NCBI RefSeq assembly: GCF_011516645.4
Contig: NZ_CP088285.1
Span: 5,722,501 to 5,786,500 of the forward strand
Length of the DNA: 64,000 bases
Direction: 5' to 3'
Source: Bradyrhizobium septentrionale
GTDB lineage: Bacteria > Pseudomonadota > Alphaproteobacteria > Rhizobiales > Xanthobacteraceae
The translations under genes and the position numbers were made by a program. Below are positions 16,837 to 25,554 of the stretch, piece after piece; position 1 is the stretch's first letter; every line of letters starts with the position of its first letter. The notes under the pieces are model-generated. The model did not search any database. It was given only the letters and a program-made list of their open reading frames with translations, and was not told where the DNA came from.

Positions 16837-17850
16837 CTACTCGGCAGCCTTCGCGGTCTTGCCGAACATCCGGGTCGGCGCGGCAAAGCCGCAGGACGTG
16901 CCATCGGTGATCTTGACCTGATCTTCCCAGGGCAGGCGGAAACGGCCGGACACCATGTCCTGCATGAAAGTGTAGGGGCAATCCATCGCGCCGCCCTTCA
17001 CCGCGACGTAGCCGCGGTGCCAGAGCTGATAGATGTTGTTCTCGACGCCCCAGTTGATCCGCGCCTCGCGCACGAGGTCGGGCCGCACCTCGGCGGTGAT
17101 GATCTCGTCGGCCCGTCCCGTGGTGCCGTGCGCGATGATGCTGCCGTCGAAATTGACGATCATGCCTTCGCCCATCGAGTCGAACGACCCGTCCGAGCCG
17201 CACATGCAGACATTGGCCGTCACCATCAGGTTCTGGAACGCGTTGGCCTGGTTGGTGAAGCGCCAGCTGTCGCGGATCGGCGCAGTGTAGCCCGCGGTGC
17301 GGATCATGATCTCCGCGCCCTTGTAGGCGCATTCGCGCGCCATTTCCGGGAACATGCCGTCGTGACAGATGATCAGCGCGATCTTGACGCCTTTCGGCCC
17401 GTCGATCACGGGAATGCCGATGTCGCCCGGCTCCCACGGCTCGACCGGAATCCAGGGATGGAATTTTCGGTAATAGAGCTTGATCTCGCCGTGATCGTCG
17501 ATGATCAGCCCTGAATTGTAGGGATTGCCGTGCGGGTTGAACTCCATGATGGAGAAGCAGCCCCAGATCTTGTTGTCGATGCAGGCCTTCTTGAAGGCCG
17601 CGACTTCAGGCCCGTCGAGCCGGCACATGATCTCCGGATTGGTATCCATCGACAGGCCGTGCAGCGCGTATTCGGGGAACACGACAAGGTCCATGGTGCC
17701 GAGATTGCGCCGCGCCTTGCCGACCATCCAGACGATGCGTTCGGTCTGCCGCGCCAGATCGGCCTTGGTCGCCACCACGGGCAGTTGCAGCTGCACCAGT
17801 CCGATCACCACGCCGTTGGGTGATTTGTTGAGACCGCCAAGTCCATTCAT
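16837..17850 (-). CDS. amiF: Formamidase (aliphatic amidase, nitrilase superfamily)
   Basis: A 337-aa nitrilase-superfamily amidase that resembles Helicobacter AmiF along its whole length, including SIMEFNPHGNPYNSGLIIDDHGEI, YRKFHPWIPVEPWEPGD and VENNIYQLWHRGYVAVKGG. The catalytic set is Glu60 (VVFPEY), Lys129 (YYRKFHPW) and Cys162 (ICHDGM). It would hydrolyse formamide to formate and ammonia in the cytoplasm, supplying nitrogen. A sigma-54 promoter match lies about 80 bases upstream, back to back with that of the divergent cysteine-hydrolase gene. Confidence 0.9.
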   Translation of the reverse strand: MNGLGGLNKSPNGVVIGLVQLQLPVVATKADLARQTERIVWMVGKARRNLGTMDLVVFPEYALHGLSMDTNPEIMCRLDGPEVAAFKKACIDNKIWGCFSIMEFNPHGNPYNSGLIIDDHGEIKLYYRKFHPWIPVEPWEPGDIGIPVIDGPKGVKIALIICHDGMFPEMARECAYKGAEIMIRTAGYTAPIRDSWRFTNQANAFQNLMVTANVCMCGSDGSFDSMGEGMIVNFDGSIIAHGTTGRADEIITAEVRPDLVREARINWGVENNIYQLWHRGYVAVKGGAMDCPYTFMQDMVSGRFRLPWEDQVKITDGTSCGFAAPTRMFGKTAKAAE

Positions 17851-17926
17851 GCCTGTCCTCCCGCTTGTTTGAGACGCTTGGGTCCTTGCGCGAACGATCG
17901 ACGTCGTTCGATCCGGCTCTCAGCTA

Positions 17927-17941
17927 GCAACGATCATGCCA
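17927..17941 (-). promoter_or_regulatory. Sigma-54 promoter of the formamidase gene
   Basis: On the minus strand TGGCATGATCGTTGC matches TGGCA-N6-TTGC with the invariant GG/GC spacing. It predicts a start near 17916 and a 65-base leader to the ATG at 17850. A perfect dyad CGAACGA-N6-TCGTTCG lies downstream of it around 17890-17912, within the leader. Confidence 0.7.
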
Positions 17942-17958
17942 GCATCATTGTTGCATGA

Positions 17959-17973
17959 TGGCATGCGGTTTGC
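17959..17973 (+). promoter_or_regulatory. Sigma-54 promoter of the cysteine hydrolase gene
   Basis: TGGCATGCGGTTTGC fits the -24/-12 consensus with correct spacing. The predicted start is near 17985, leaving about 28 bases before the ATG at 18014. The two opposed RpoN sites are only 17 bases apart, suggesting one activator serves both genes. Confidence 0.7.
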
Positions 17974-18013
17974 TTAATCAGGTGCGGGTCTTTTCGCATT
18001 CGAGGCATGCGTC

Positions 18014-18691
18014 ATGGCGAATTCAAGCGGGACAATCGCGGCGGAGCCGGAGCCGATCACGCTCGACTGGAGCAAGACCGCGCTCGTCATCATCGACATG
18101 CAGCGCGATTTCATGGAGCCCGGCGGCTTCGGCGAGACGCTCGGCAACGATGTCGGCCAACTCGCCCGCGCCGTGAAGCCGATCGCCGCCGTCCTCGCCG
18201 CGGTGCGCGACGCCGGGCTGCTCGTGGTCCATACCCGCGAGGGACATCTGCCCGATCTCTCGGACGCGCCGCCCGCAAAGCTCGAGCGCGGCGCGCCGTC
18301 GCTCCGGATAGGCGATCCCGGACCAATGGGGAGAATCCTGATCCGCGGCGAAGCCGGCCACGACATCATCCCGGAGCTCTATCCGCTCGACAGCGAGATC
18401 GTGATCGACAAGCCCGGCAAGGGCGCGTTCTACGCCACCGAATTCGGCAACATCCTGCAGAAATACGGCGTCGAGAATCTGCTGGTGTGCGGCGTCACCA
18501 CCGAAGTCTGCGTCAACACCACGGTGCGCGAGGCCAACGATCGCGGCTACCGCTGCGTCGTGATCTCCGACGGCTGCGCGTCCTACTTCCCGGAATTCCA
18601 CGAGATGGGCCTGAAGATGATCAAGGCCCAGGGCGGCATTTTTGGTTGGGTCACCGATTCCGCCGCGGTGCTGGAGGCGCTCGCTGCCTAG
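18014..18691 (+). CDS. Cysteine hydrolase, isochorismatase/ureidoacrylate-amidohydrolase-like
   Basis: A 225-aa isochorismatase-fold amidohydrolase related to the biuret hydrolase at 7.4 kb. The predicted triad is Asp28 (VIIDMQ), Lys133 (VIDKPGKG) and Cys166 (TTEVCVNTT), with the same Lys-Cys spacing of 33 as in BiuH and RutB. It keeps [14 protein letters not shown] but lacks the KRWR segment of BiuH, so the substrate is probably a different carbamoyl or amide compound. It is divergent from formamidase and shares an RpoN-type promoter region, consistent with a nitrogen-scavenging role. Confidence 0.85.
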   Translation: MANSSGTIAAEPEPITLDWSKTALVIIDMQRDFMEPGGFGETLGNDVGQLARAVKPIAAVLAAVRDAGLLVVHTREGHLPDLSDAPPAKLERGAPSLRIGDPGPMGRILIRGEAGHDIIPELYPLDSEIVIDKPGKGAFYATEFGNILQKYGVENLLVCGVTTEVCVNTTVREANDRGYRCVVISDGCASYFPEFHEMGLKMIKAQGGIFGWVTDSAAVLEALAA

Positions 18692-18694
18692 AGC

Positions 18695-18840
18695 AAGATG
18701 AGATTGGGACGCGGACTCATTAACGCGCTGCCATTGCCAGATCGATGCAAGCTGGATGAAGGCGAGGTAGTTGGCCGTCACGCCGCGCGGTCGTTGCGTT
18801 CAGTGCGGAAGAATGCGACGCGTCGTGCCGAACAGTTGAG
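18695..18840 (-). pseudogene. Decayed IS5-like transposase C-terminal fragment
   Basis: Reading the minus strand, the gap between the cysteine hydrolase gene and the NTF2-like gene encodes, with an internal stop, a segment RRILPH then TANYLAFIQLASIWQWQRVNES. This looks like the conserved tail of IS5-family transposases (…YLAFIQLASIRLWLRVNES…, from memory). Nothing upstream encodes the catalytic domain and no terminal inverted repeats are evident, so it is a remnant. Confidence 0.6.
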
Positions 18841-18849
18841 GCCTCGTAC

Positions 18850-19377
18850 CTAGCCCTTCGCGGCGGGTACGGGCGGCACCGGCAGAATGATTTCGGAAGC
18901 GACCTTCCAGTCCTTCCCGACGCGAAGCCAATTGATGATCATTAGAAACGGCCTGGCTGTTCCATCCTGCCCTGCATAAGAGACCGTGATGTTCATCGGG
19001 ACGTAGGACTCGGCGACGTCGCGCGTCAGGCCGACAACCTTGAGCTTCGAATAATCCGGCTCGAGCACGACCGGACCGGAGCTACCGATATCATGCAGCT
19101 TTTGATCAACCGCCTCGTTGCCCCAAAAGCCGGCCCAGTTCCCCTCGGACTGGATCGCGCTCTTGGCCACCAACAGGGTCGAGGGCGATTGCCAGAACAT
19201 CCCATGCAGCGCCTTGAAATCGTGGTTGTTGGCCAATTCCATCAGCTTGCCGAACTTCGATTTTATCGCGCTGAGGGTAGCAGCATCCAGCGGCTCTTTC
19301 CCGGTGGCGGGAGTAGATGCGACAGCCCCGGTGGCAAGAGTCGAGGCGGCGAGAGTGACAAGAAGTGTCTTGTACAT
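18850..19377 (-). CDS. Exported NTF2/SnoaL-like protein
   Basis: A 175-aa protein with a Sec signal peptide (MYKTLLVTLAASTLATGAVAS) and a mature region whose pattern, including FGKLMELANNHDFKALHGMFWQSPS and ARPFLMIINWLRVGKDWKVASEI, suggests the NTF2/SnoaL cone fold. I chose the start at 19377, which directly precedes the signal sequence and has aaggga upstream; the longer frame to 19476 adds a basic stretch that would spoil the signal. It is followed by the IS remnant. The role and ligand are unknown. Confidence 0.7.
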   Translation of the reverse strand: MYKTLLVTLAASTLATGAVASTPATGKEPLDAATLSAIKSKFGKLMELANNHDFKALHGMFWQSPSTLLVAKSAIQSEGNWAGFWGNEAVDQKLHDIGSSGPVVLEPDYSKLKVVGLTRDVAESYVPMNITVSYAGQDGTARPFLMIINWLRVGKDWKVASEIILPVPPVPAAKG

Positions 19378-19613
19378 GCAGGAATTTCCCTTCGAACGTC
19401 TGGCTCGCGTCATGACAACACCCGTTGCGTTCCGCGATTGGTATGAGTTACGACTTCCATCGGCGGAAGACTTCATCAGGACGTTTTAGCTTGCACATTC
19501 GCGTAGCAAGGCTGTGATTTCCGCATCGAGATTTCGGGCAACGTTCCGCGGCTTTGGCTGGTTTGCGCCATCGCGGTTCCGATGCGTTCTGCATTCTCTG
19601 AGCGAGCGTGGGC

Positions 19614-19639
19614 GCTCCCGGCGCGAAAGCGCCGGGAGC
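19614..19639 (-). terminator. GC hairpin after the alpha/beta hydrolase gene
   Basis: A perfect 11-bp stem GCTCCCGGCGC / GCGCCGGGAGC with a GAAA tetraloop lies 7 bases beyond the stop of the hydrolase gene at 19647. There is no T run, so it is either a U-less terminator or a 3'-end-protecting hairpin. Confidence 0.55.
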
Positions 19640-19646
19640 GGTACCG

Positions 19647-20417
19647 TCACTTCGCGAGTGTTGCCTTTTCGATGACCTCAGCGACTTGCTTCGCATGGAC
19701 CACGAGCGACGCATGGCTGCCGGCGACTTCCGTCGTCTGAGCCTTGATCCGGGCTGCAAATGACTTCTGGGCCTCGGGCGCGAGGACTTTGTCCTTTGTG
19801 CTGATGACATAGAACGTCGGCTTGTCATGCCAGGCCGCAACGGTGACTGGAGCTTCAAACGCAACGTGATTCAGCGGAAGCTGCGAGTTGGCGAGGTGCT
19901 CAGCGATTTCCGGAGGAAGGTCAGCCGCGACGGCTGACGGAAACACCTTGGGGTCGATGTACAAATTGCCCTTCGCGTCGGGATGAATCGCGTTGCCGCC
20001 TTCGGTGGGCGGGCCGGCCTTTGCCAGCGACGCCAGGGATTCGCCTACCTCCGGCGCGAAGGCGGAAACATAGACCAGCGCCGAAACCTTGGGATCGTTA
20101 CCGGCTTGCGTGATGACCACGCCACCCCAGGAATGGCCGACGAGGATGGTCCTGCCGTTCTGCTTCGCAAGCGCCTGTTTGGTGGCATCGACGTCGGCGG
20201 CAAGGGAGGTGAGCGGATTTTCGACGAGCGTGACGTTGTAGCCTTTCTTCGTGAGAATATCGGCAACGGGCTGCCAGCTCGTCTGGTCCACGAAAGCGCC
20301 GTGCACGAGCACGATGTTGTGGGCTGCTCCCTTGGGCAGTTCGGCGGAGTGAACGGAGCCGACCAATGTCGTTCCGGCCAGGAGTACGGTGGCGGCTGAG
20401 AGGAAGATATTTCGCAT
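19647..20417 (-). CDS. Secreted alpha/beta hydrolase
   Basis: A 256-aa alpha/beta hydrolase with a signal peptide (first about 26 residues ending VHSA). It begins IVLVHGAFVDQTSW (oxyanion HG), carries the nucleophile elbow GHSWGG, and has a late catalytic His in GSHASLVVH with an acidic residue in VISTKDKVLAP. This subfamily resembles small periplasmic esterase/salicylate-esterase-like proteins. The start at 20417 is preceded by aggaac. It is divergent from an AraC regulator 215 bases away, which may control it. Confidence 0.85.
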   Translation of the reverse strand: MRNIFLSAATVLLAGTTLVGSVHSAELPKGAAHNIVLVHGAFVDQTSWQPVADILTKKGYNVTLVENPLTSLAADVDATKQALAKQNGRTILVGHSWGGVVITQAGNDPKVSALVYVSAFAPEVGESLASLAKAGPPTEGGNAIHPDAKGNLYIDPKVFPSAVAADLPPEIAEHLANSQLPLNHVAFEAPVTVAAWHDKPTFYVISTKDKVLAPEAQKSFAARIKAQTTEVAGSHASLVVHAKQVAEVIEKATLAK

Positions 20418-20632
20418 TGATTGTTCCTGTTGGCATGTCGGACGAACACAGTCCGGGGGAATGGACAGGCGTTTCCAGCAAGGTCGCGGTTTTTCCATCT
20501 GCCGTTGGCGAAATGGTTGCCGCACGTGACGTCGGCCCGCCGCGACGTGACCTATTCCGCCGGCCTTTCGGACGATAGGGATCAATCGTCCGTATGTTGT
20601 GTCCGATCGTCCGCCAGTCTAATCTCGGCGGC

Positions 20633-21595
20633 ATGGATATACTCGCCCAAGTGCTCGATCGCGTTCGTCTCGGCGGGACGCTGCTCTTTCACTTCGAGCT
20701 CGGCCATCCCTGGAAGCTGGAGTTGCCGGCGCGCCCCTACGCCCTGTTTCACTATCTCAGCCGGGGCTCGGCGACGCTTGCGCTCGGACAGGGACAAGAA
20801 ATCCAGATGACGGAGGGCGATTTTGTCGTCATCACGCGCGGCGAGCCCCATGTGTTCTATTCGGATCGCCGGGCCAGGCCTTTGCAGATTATTGATATCG
20901 ATCGATCGTCGCCGCGTCTTGGCGTCGTTCGTCACGGCAGTCGTGCAAAGCCGCTCTCGACCATGATCTGCGGCAATTTCACCGTCTCGCGGCCGCTGTT
21001 CGGTAGCGTGCTGGAGCTACTTCCGCCCGTGCTCCTGCTGAAGCCAACGGCGGACGGTGAGTGGCTTGAAGCGATCCTGCGTCGCATGGTCAGCGAGTCC
21101 GCGCTCGAGCGTCCCGGCCAACGCGTCGCGCTCTCACGACTGACGGAAGTGCTCTTTGTCGAGGTATTGCGAAACTGGATCAAGTCTCTCGGTCCCGGTG
21201 AAGGCGGGTGGCTCGGGGCGATATCGGACCCGCACATCGGGCCCGCACTCAAGCTGATCCACGAAAACCCGGAGCGGCCCTGGGCCCTGAGCGACCTCGG
21301 CCACCGCGTGGGGCTCGGCCGTTCGGCATTTTCGGCCCGTTTCACCAGGCTCGTCGGCCAGTCCATGCATCGTTATGTCATCGAACGCCGGATGGCAGAA
21401 GCGGCGTTCCTGCTCGAAACCAGCGACGAGCCGATCGCACGAATTGCGAGCCGGGTCGGTTACGAGACAGCGGCGGCGTTTTCGAAGCTGTTCCACCGGC
21501 ATCACGGCCTATCGCCTGGCCGGTACCGAGCGGCTCGACGATCTGACGGCGGAGGAAGGCAAGGGGACGTTCAGGAAGCAGAAGTTGCCGAATGA
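20633..21595 (+). CDS. AraC family transcriptional regulator with cupin sensor
   Basis: A 320-aa regulator. Residues about 1-130 form a cupin-like ligand domain (the AraC_binding_6 type: LFHFELGHPWKLELPARPYALFHYLSRG), and the C-terminal 100 residues contain two helix-turn-helix motifs (WALSDLGHRVGLGRSAFSARFTRL and EPIARIASRVGYETAAAFSKLF). I place the start at the ATG at 20633; an upstream in-frame ATG at 20594 is possible. It is divergent from the alpha/beta hydrolase gene and probably regulates it. Confidence 0.88.
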   Translation: MDILAQVLDRVRLGGTLLFHFELGHPWKLELPARPYALFHYLSRGSATLALGQGQEIQMTEGDFVVITRGEPHVFYSDRRARPLQIIDIDRSSPRLGVVRHGSRAKPLSTMICGNFTVSRPLFGSVLELLPPVLLLKPTADGEWLEAILRRMVSESALERPGQRVALSRLTEVLFVEVLRNWIKSLGPGEGGWLGAISDPHIGPALKLIHENPERPWALSDLGHRVGLGRSAFSARFTRLVGQSMHRYVIERRMAEAAFLLETSDEPIARIASRVGYETAAAFSKLFHRHHGLSPGRYRAARRSDGGGRQGDVQEAEVAE

Positions 21596-21813
21596 CCTTG
21601 GCCAAGATGTACGCTCATGGCCCCATAGATGACGGTCTGGATGACCCCTGAGAACGTCGGCTCTCCGAAGAGAACCGGAAGTCCCTAGGTTCGGTCGCTA
21701 TCGGCGGCTTTTGACCCTGAGCGGAAGTCGGGACCGCCATCATCTCGGGCCGCCGGACACCTGATGTTCGAGCAACGCAAGCTCCCGCCAATTTCATCAG
21801 CTGTCAGTGTGCC
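21596..21813. other. Intergenic gap with a possible decayed dispersed repeat
   Basis: The 218 bases between the convergent AraC and serine-hydrolase genes hold a stretch (about 21670-21760) whose minus-strand reading, TSAQGQKPPIATEPRDFR, resembles the frequently repeated SALGQKPPIAT-type hypothetical frames of Bradyrhizobium. It is probably a worn intergenic repeat, with no gene. Confidence 0.35.
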
Positions 21814-23772
21814 TTATTGTGCGAGTACGCCGCGTTGCTCCCATGGTCCCGGATTGAGAACCGCGCCGTTGACCTTGCCGACGGCGTCTCTGACGAAGGC
21901 GATCCGCGTATGATCGCCGCTCTCGACATAGAATTCATCCTTCGAAAGGAACGACACGGGCATCGGCTTGCCCTTGTCGAAATCAAGGATCGACCAACCG
22001 CCCGTGGCTTCAACGACAGGCTTGCCGTCCGCGACACGGACTTGAAGCGTGACACTGTGCGCAGGAACCGCCTCCCGAGCAAAGGCGACGACGAGCGGAT
22101 CGCTCTGCGTTGCGCGGATGATCTTGAGCTTGATAGCGGCGTTGACCGGACCTGAAATCCGACGAAAGGCCGCTTCCAAGGTCAGGCCCTTGATCGACTT
22201 GTCGTCGATCGCTGTGATGAGATCTCCCGCCATGACGCCTGCTTTCGCGGCAGGGCCGGTGTCGGCCAATTTGATCACCCTGAGGCCATCGGTGCCCGCG
22301 ATAACGGACTCAAGACCGGTCCAACCATTGCCGTCGGCGACCGAGGTCTGCCTGTCCAGCGAACTTGCAGACCCGCCGAAAACGTAACGTCCGACATATT
22401 CGGCGAGCGCGCCGGCATTTCCTTGCCCGGAGGCAACCGGCGCCGGCGCTTCAGGTACATTCAGCGCCGCATAGGGTAGGCGACGGATGGCGTCGAAATA
22501 GAAGCCGTTCTCACTGTGCTCGCTCCGCTGCATCATCATGATCAGGATCAGCTTCTGTGCCGGATCGATCGAGAAGAACGTGCCCCAGCTTCCCTGCCAG
22601 TTGAAGCTTCCGACTGCGCCCGGAATGTAGCTGAAATCGGGGCTGGTGCGGACTGCGAAACCGAGCCCCCAGCCCGTGCCGAAAGCCGGGCCGACTTCAT
22701 GCCCAGCGATGTGCATTTCGGGCGGCAGCGAGTTTGTCGTCATCAGCCTGACCGTTTCGGGCTTCAAGATACGCACGCCGTCAAGCTCGCCGCCGTTGAG
22801 CAGCATCTGGCAGAAGCGCAGAAAATCAGGAACCGTGGAGACGATGCCTCCGCCGCCCGAGAAGAACGTCTGCGGCTTGCCGACGTCGCTATTCGCGAAA
22901 GGGGGTTGGGGCTGCGGCCCCGGCACGGCGACGAGACGGGCAAGCTTGTCCTGCGGTACCGAGAAGCTGCTATCGACCATATGCAGCGGCGCGAAGAGGC
23001 GGCTTTGCAGAAACTGATCGAAGGGCTGTCCCGACACGACTTCAATGACGCGGCCGAGCACGTCGTAGCCGATGGCATATTCCCAGACTTCGCCCGGCTG
23101 GTGCAGAAGCGGCAGGGCGCCGAGGCTCGCGACGAAGTCCGCGATAGGCTTGTCGCGCCGGAACGGCGCCCTGGCGCCGTACAGTACGTGAATCGCGGCA
23201 TTCTCAAATCCGGGATCGGCGTAGTCCGGCGAAGCATAAACGAGGCCGGACGTATTGCGCAGCAGGTCCCGGATCGTCATCGCACGCTTCGCCGGTTCAA
23301 AAATATTCCGCGCAACATCCGAGAGGATCGGATCCCCGGTGACCGGATCCTTTTTGACGACCTGCATATCCCTGAGCTCCGGCAGATACTGGGCCACGGG
23401 AGCATCAAGGTCGAGCTTGCCTTCATCGACCAGTATCATGGTGGCGACGCTGGTGATTTGCTTGGACATCGATCCGATGCGAAAGATCGAATCCGGCCGC
23501 ATCGGCATTTTCTTGTCGTGGTCCTCGAAGCCGGTGGCTTGCAAATAGGCGAGCTTGCCGCCCCGAGCGATCCCCACGACAAAACCGGAAGGATCGCCTT
23601 TTTCGCTCTGCGCTTCGAACCAGGAGGTCATGCGCGCCAATCGCCGCGCCGAAAAGCCGAGCGCGCCCGGGTCGCCGACAGTCTGCAAATCGTCGGCAAG
23701 CGCCGCCCCTGCCGGACAGAGTGTAAGCGCCGCCAGCGCGGCCAATAGAACGACAAACCGCTGATTTCGCAT
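21814..23772 (-). CDS. Serine hydrolase (beta-lactamase/EstB fold) with C-terminal PDZ domain
   Basis: A 652-aa exported protein. A signal peptide ends near residue 27 (AALADD). Residues 30-430 form a class C beta-lactamase/esterase domain: nucleophile motif SMSK at 101-104, and a WEYAIGYDVLG segment at the Tyr-motif position. The last 170 residues contain a PDZ domain (GLRVIKLADTGPAAKAGVMAGDLITAIDDKSIKG) followed by a beta-rich tail. A substrate such as a D-amino-acid peptide or ester in the periplasm is plausible. Fusion with PDZ is unusual for the fold. The gene has its own upstream gap of about 150 bases to the membrane AraC regulator. Confidence 0.85.
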   Translation of the reverse strand: MRNQRFVVLLAALAALTLCPAGAALADDLQTVGDPGALGFSARRLARMTSWFEAQSEKGDPSGFVVGIARGGKLAYLQATGFEDHDKKMPMRPDSIFRIGSMSKQITSVATMILVDEGKLDLDAPVAQYLPELRDMQVVKKDPVTGDPILSDVARNIFEPAKRAMTIRDLLRNTSGLVYASPDYADPGFENAAIHVLYGARAPFRRDKPIADFVASLGALPLLHQPGEVWEYAIGYDVLGRVIEVVSGQPFDQFLQSRLFAPLHMVDSSFSVPQDKLARLVAVPGPQPQPPFANSDVGKPQTFFSGGGGIVSTVPDFLRFCQMLLNGGELDGVRILKPETVRLMTTNSLPPEMHIAGHEVGPAFGTGWGLGFAVRTSPDFSYIPGAVGSFNWQGSWGTFFSIDPAQKLILIMMMQRSEHSENGFYFDAIRRLPYAALNVPEAPAPVASGQGNAGALAEYVGRYVFGGSASSLDRQTSVADGNGWTGLESVIAGTDGLRVIKLADTGPAAKAGVMAGDLITAIDDKSIKGLTLEAAFRRISGPVNAAIKLKIIRATQSDPLVVAFAREAVPAHSVTLQVRVADGKPVVEATGGWSILDFDKGKPMPVSFLSKDEFYVESGDHTRIAFVRDAVGKVNGAVLNPGPWEQRGVLAQ

Positions 23773-23924
23773 GGGGAGCCCCGTTGGCGCAACTACTGCG
23801 AGGAAGGATCGCCATCAGTCTGTCGAATGTTTTCGATTCCTTCTCGCCGAATCCCGCAAACCGGCTGGCCGATTCCTCAACTCGACTGGCCGATCTTCAA
23901 TCGATCGTTTACCGGGGCCGCATT

Positions 23925-25034
23925 TCACGCCATGGCGAGGCGGCGAAATTCAGTTGGGGTTAAATTTGTCGCGGCCTTGAAGGCGCGGTTGAACGGCCCG
24001 ATCGACTGGAAACCTGTGTCCATGGCAATTGTCAGCACCGGGACTTCTACTTGTTCGGGGTCGACCAGCGCCGCCTTAGCTTCCCCGATCCGGTAATGAT
24101 TGAGAAACGCATTGAAATTGCGGTAGCCGAGGCCCTCATTGATGAGCTGCCGCAACCGGTAGTCCGGCACGCCCAACTCGGCGGATAGCAATCCAATCGT
24201 CAATCGCTCACGCCGGTAGATACGCTCGACGGTCATCAGCTGTTCCAACCGGCGCAAGAGAGCCGGTTCAATCGTGGCAGGCTTGCTCTGATCGTCAGAC
24301 GCCTTGGCTGGCGCGCCGAAGCGGACATTTGTCGCGGGCAGCAGGATTGAACCTCCTCGCGTCCCCGCTTCTAGCAGATTCCATGCGCTCAAGCCGACCA
24401 ACACGAACAGAGCGAGAACGTTGGCGACGCTAGTCATGGAAAAAGTGGGATTCGAGGGCTGCTGCAAGAAGCTCAAGTAAGAGTTGAGAACGATTTGGGC
24501 CGACGCCCCTATCAATACGACCAGCCGGAGCCCACGCCGGCCCTGCATCAGGTCCGCCGGCCAGGTGACAAGCGCCTGCGCTACCGCCAACAACGTTAGG
24601 CCGAGAGAGGTGAACGACAGCGTGCGTTCGATCGCAAGCTCGAGCGCGGCCGATCGTGTGATGCCGCTGGCGTCCAGCCATTGCGCGACGACGACGGCTG
24701 CCCACAAGACGCCATGCCAGAACCGCGGGACGAAATCATCGTCGAAGGCAGCACGCGCCCATAGCCAGAACACAACACAGTTCGCGCTAGACAACGCCAG
24801 TAGCAATAGGCCCCACCACGCAAACGGCCGCGGGAATGTCGGCGTCGAGCAGATCATCGAAGCCGCGGCGCCGATCGCGAGCGCGGCTCCCAGCAACGCG
24901 GCAGTGCTGTCACGGCGATCGCGCAGCGCCAGGGCTGCGATCAGCAGACACAGTGCGACGACGGCGCCCCGTAACCCTAGATCGACCGACATCAAACCGT
25001 TGGTGCCCACGATCGGAAATACTCCGAATGCCAT
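23925..25034 (-). CDS. Membrane-bound AraC family regulator (7-TM sensor)
   Basis: A 369-aa protein whose first about 230 residues contain seven hydrophobic segments (for example GAVVALCLLIAALAL and FAWWGLLLLALSSANCVVFWLW), followed by a cytoplasmic AraC-type DNA-binding domain (residues about 265-369) with LTIGLLSAELGVPDYRLRQLINE and VLTIAMDTGFQSIGPFNRAFK. Such proteins are rare membrane-tethered one-component regulators. It is upstream of, and in the same direction as, the serine hydrolase gene, a likely target. The signal sensed is unknown. Confidence 0.85.
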   Translation of the reverse strand: MAFGVFPIVGTNGLMSVDLGLRGAVVALCLLIAALALRDRRDSTAALLGAALAIGAAASMICSTPTFPRPFAWWGLLLLALSSANCVVFWLWARAAFDDDFVPRFWHGVLWAAVVVAQWLDASGITRSAALELAIERTLSFTSLGLTLLAVAQALVTWPADLMQGRRGLRLVVLIGASAQIVLNSYLSFLQQPSNPTFSMTSVANVLALFVLVGLSAWNLLEAGTRGGSILLPATNVRFGAPAKASDDQSKPATIEPALLRRLEQLMTVERIYRRERLTIGLLSAELGVPDYRLRQLINEGLGYRNFNAFLNHYRIGEAKAALVDPEQVEVPVLTIAMDTGFQSIGPFNRAFKAATNLTPTEFRRLAMA

Positions 25035-25554
25035 TGTTGAGCCGCGTAGGCTCGCTCATACGCCCTGGGCGCAACTGATGTCGAGTCGTCAGATAATCTC
25101 GAAGCGGCTACGAACTGAAAGAGCCCCGATCCGGCTCAGAAGTTGATGTCCGAAAGCCAGCTCGCAATGGCCACTTCGGGTTTTGGCCCGGCTCGGACCT
25201 TCCGCGATGTGCGCCTTTGGGCAGCTGTTGGAGGATGAGCGGACATCACACTGCGCCTTTCTCGGCTTCCCATTTTATGGGTACACGACCTGGGCTGCGG
25301 CCGCAAATAAGGCGCGTTCCCTCTCCCGCCTGCGGCGTGGAAGCGTCAGTTGCAGAAGCCCCCAAATGCCATATGCGATAGCCTTGGGGCGACGGGACGT
25401 TTGCGCAATTTCGGAATATTAGAAGAATGCCCCTGAGTTGCCCGACCTGTCAAGTTGCTTGGTCGAACGCCGGACGCCGCCGGCTACTTTGCATGGGGTT
25501 GTTTTCGATATTTTGGCAGCGCCCCCTGTGACGGCCGCATGACTTCGTATCGCT
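25035..25554. other. Gene-free stretch with repeat-like sequence
   Basis: About 520 bases without a convincing gene; the best frame (79 aa at 25183-25422) is Ala/Arg rich and lacks a ribosome site. From about 25425 to 25530 the sequence (gaatgcccctgagttgcccg..., catggggttgttttcgatat) resembles a dispersed repeat I have seen in Bradyrhizobium intergenic DNA, but I cannot verify it here. No terminator is evident. Confidence 0.4.

Noticed and set aside
15043..17514. An 823-codon open frame on the plus strand
   Set aside because: It runs antisense to the LysR gene, out of phase through the YeiH gene and antisense to formamidase; its translation is Arg/Gly/His rich and lacks motifs, so it is a high-GC shadow.
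25183..25422. A 79-codon frame in the gap before the MalG-type gene
   Set aside because: No ribosome site, poor composition, and it overlaps sequence that looks like a dispersed repeat.
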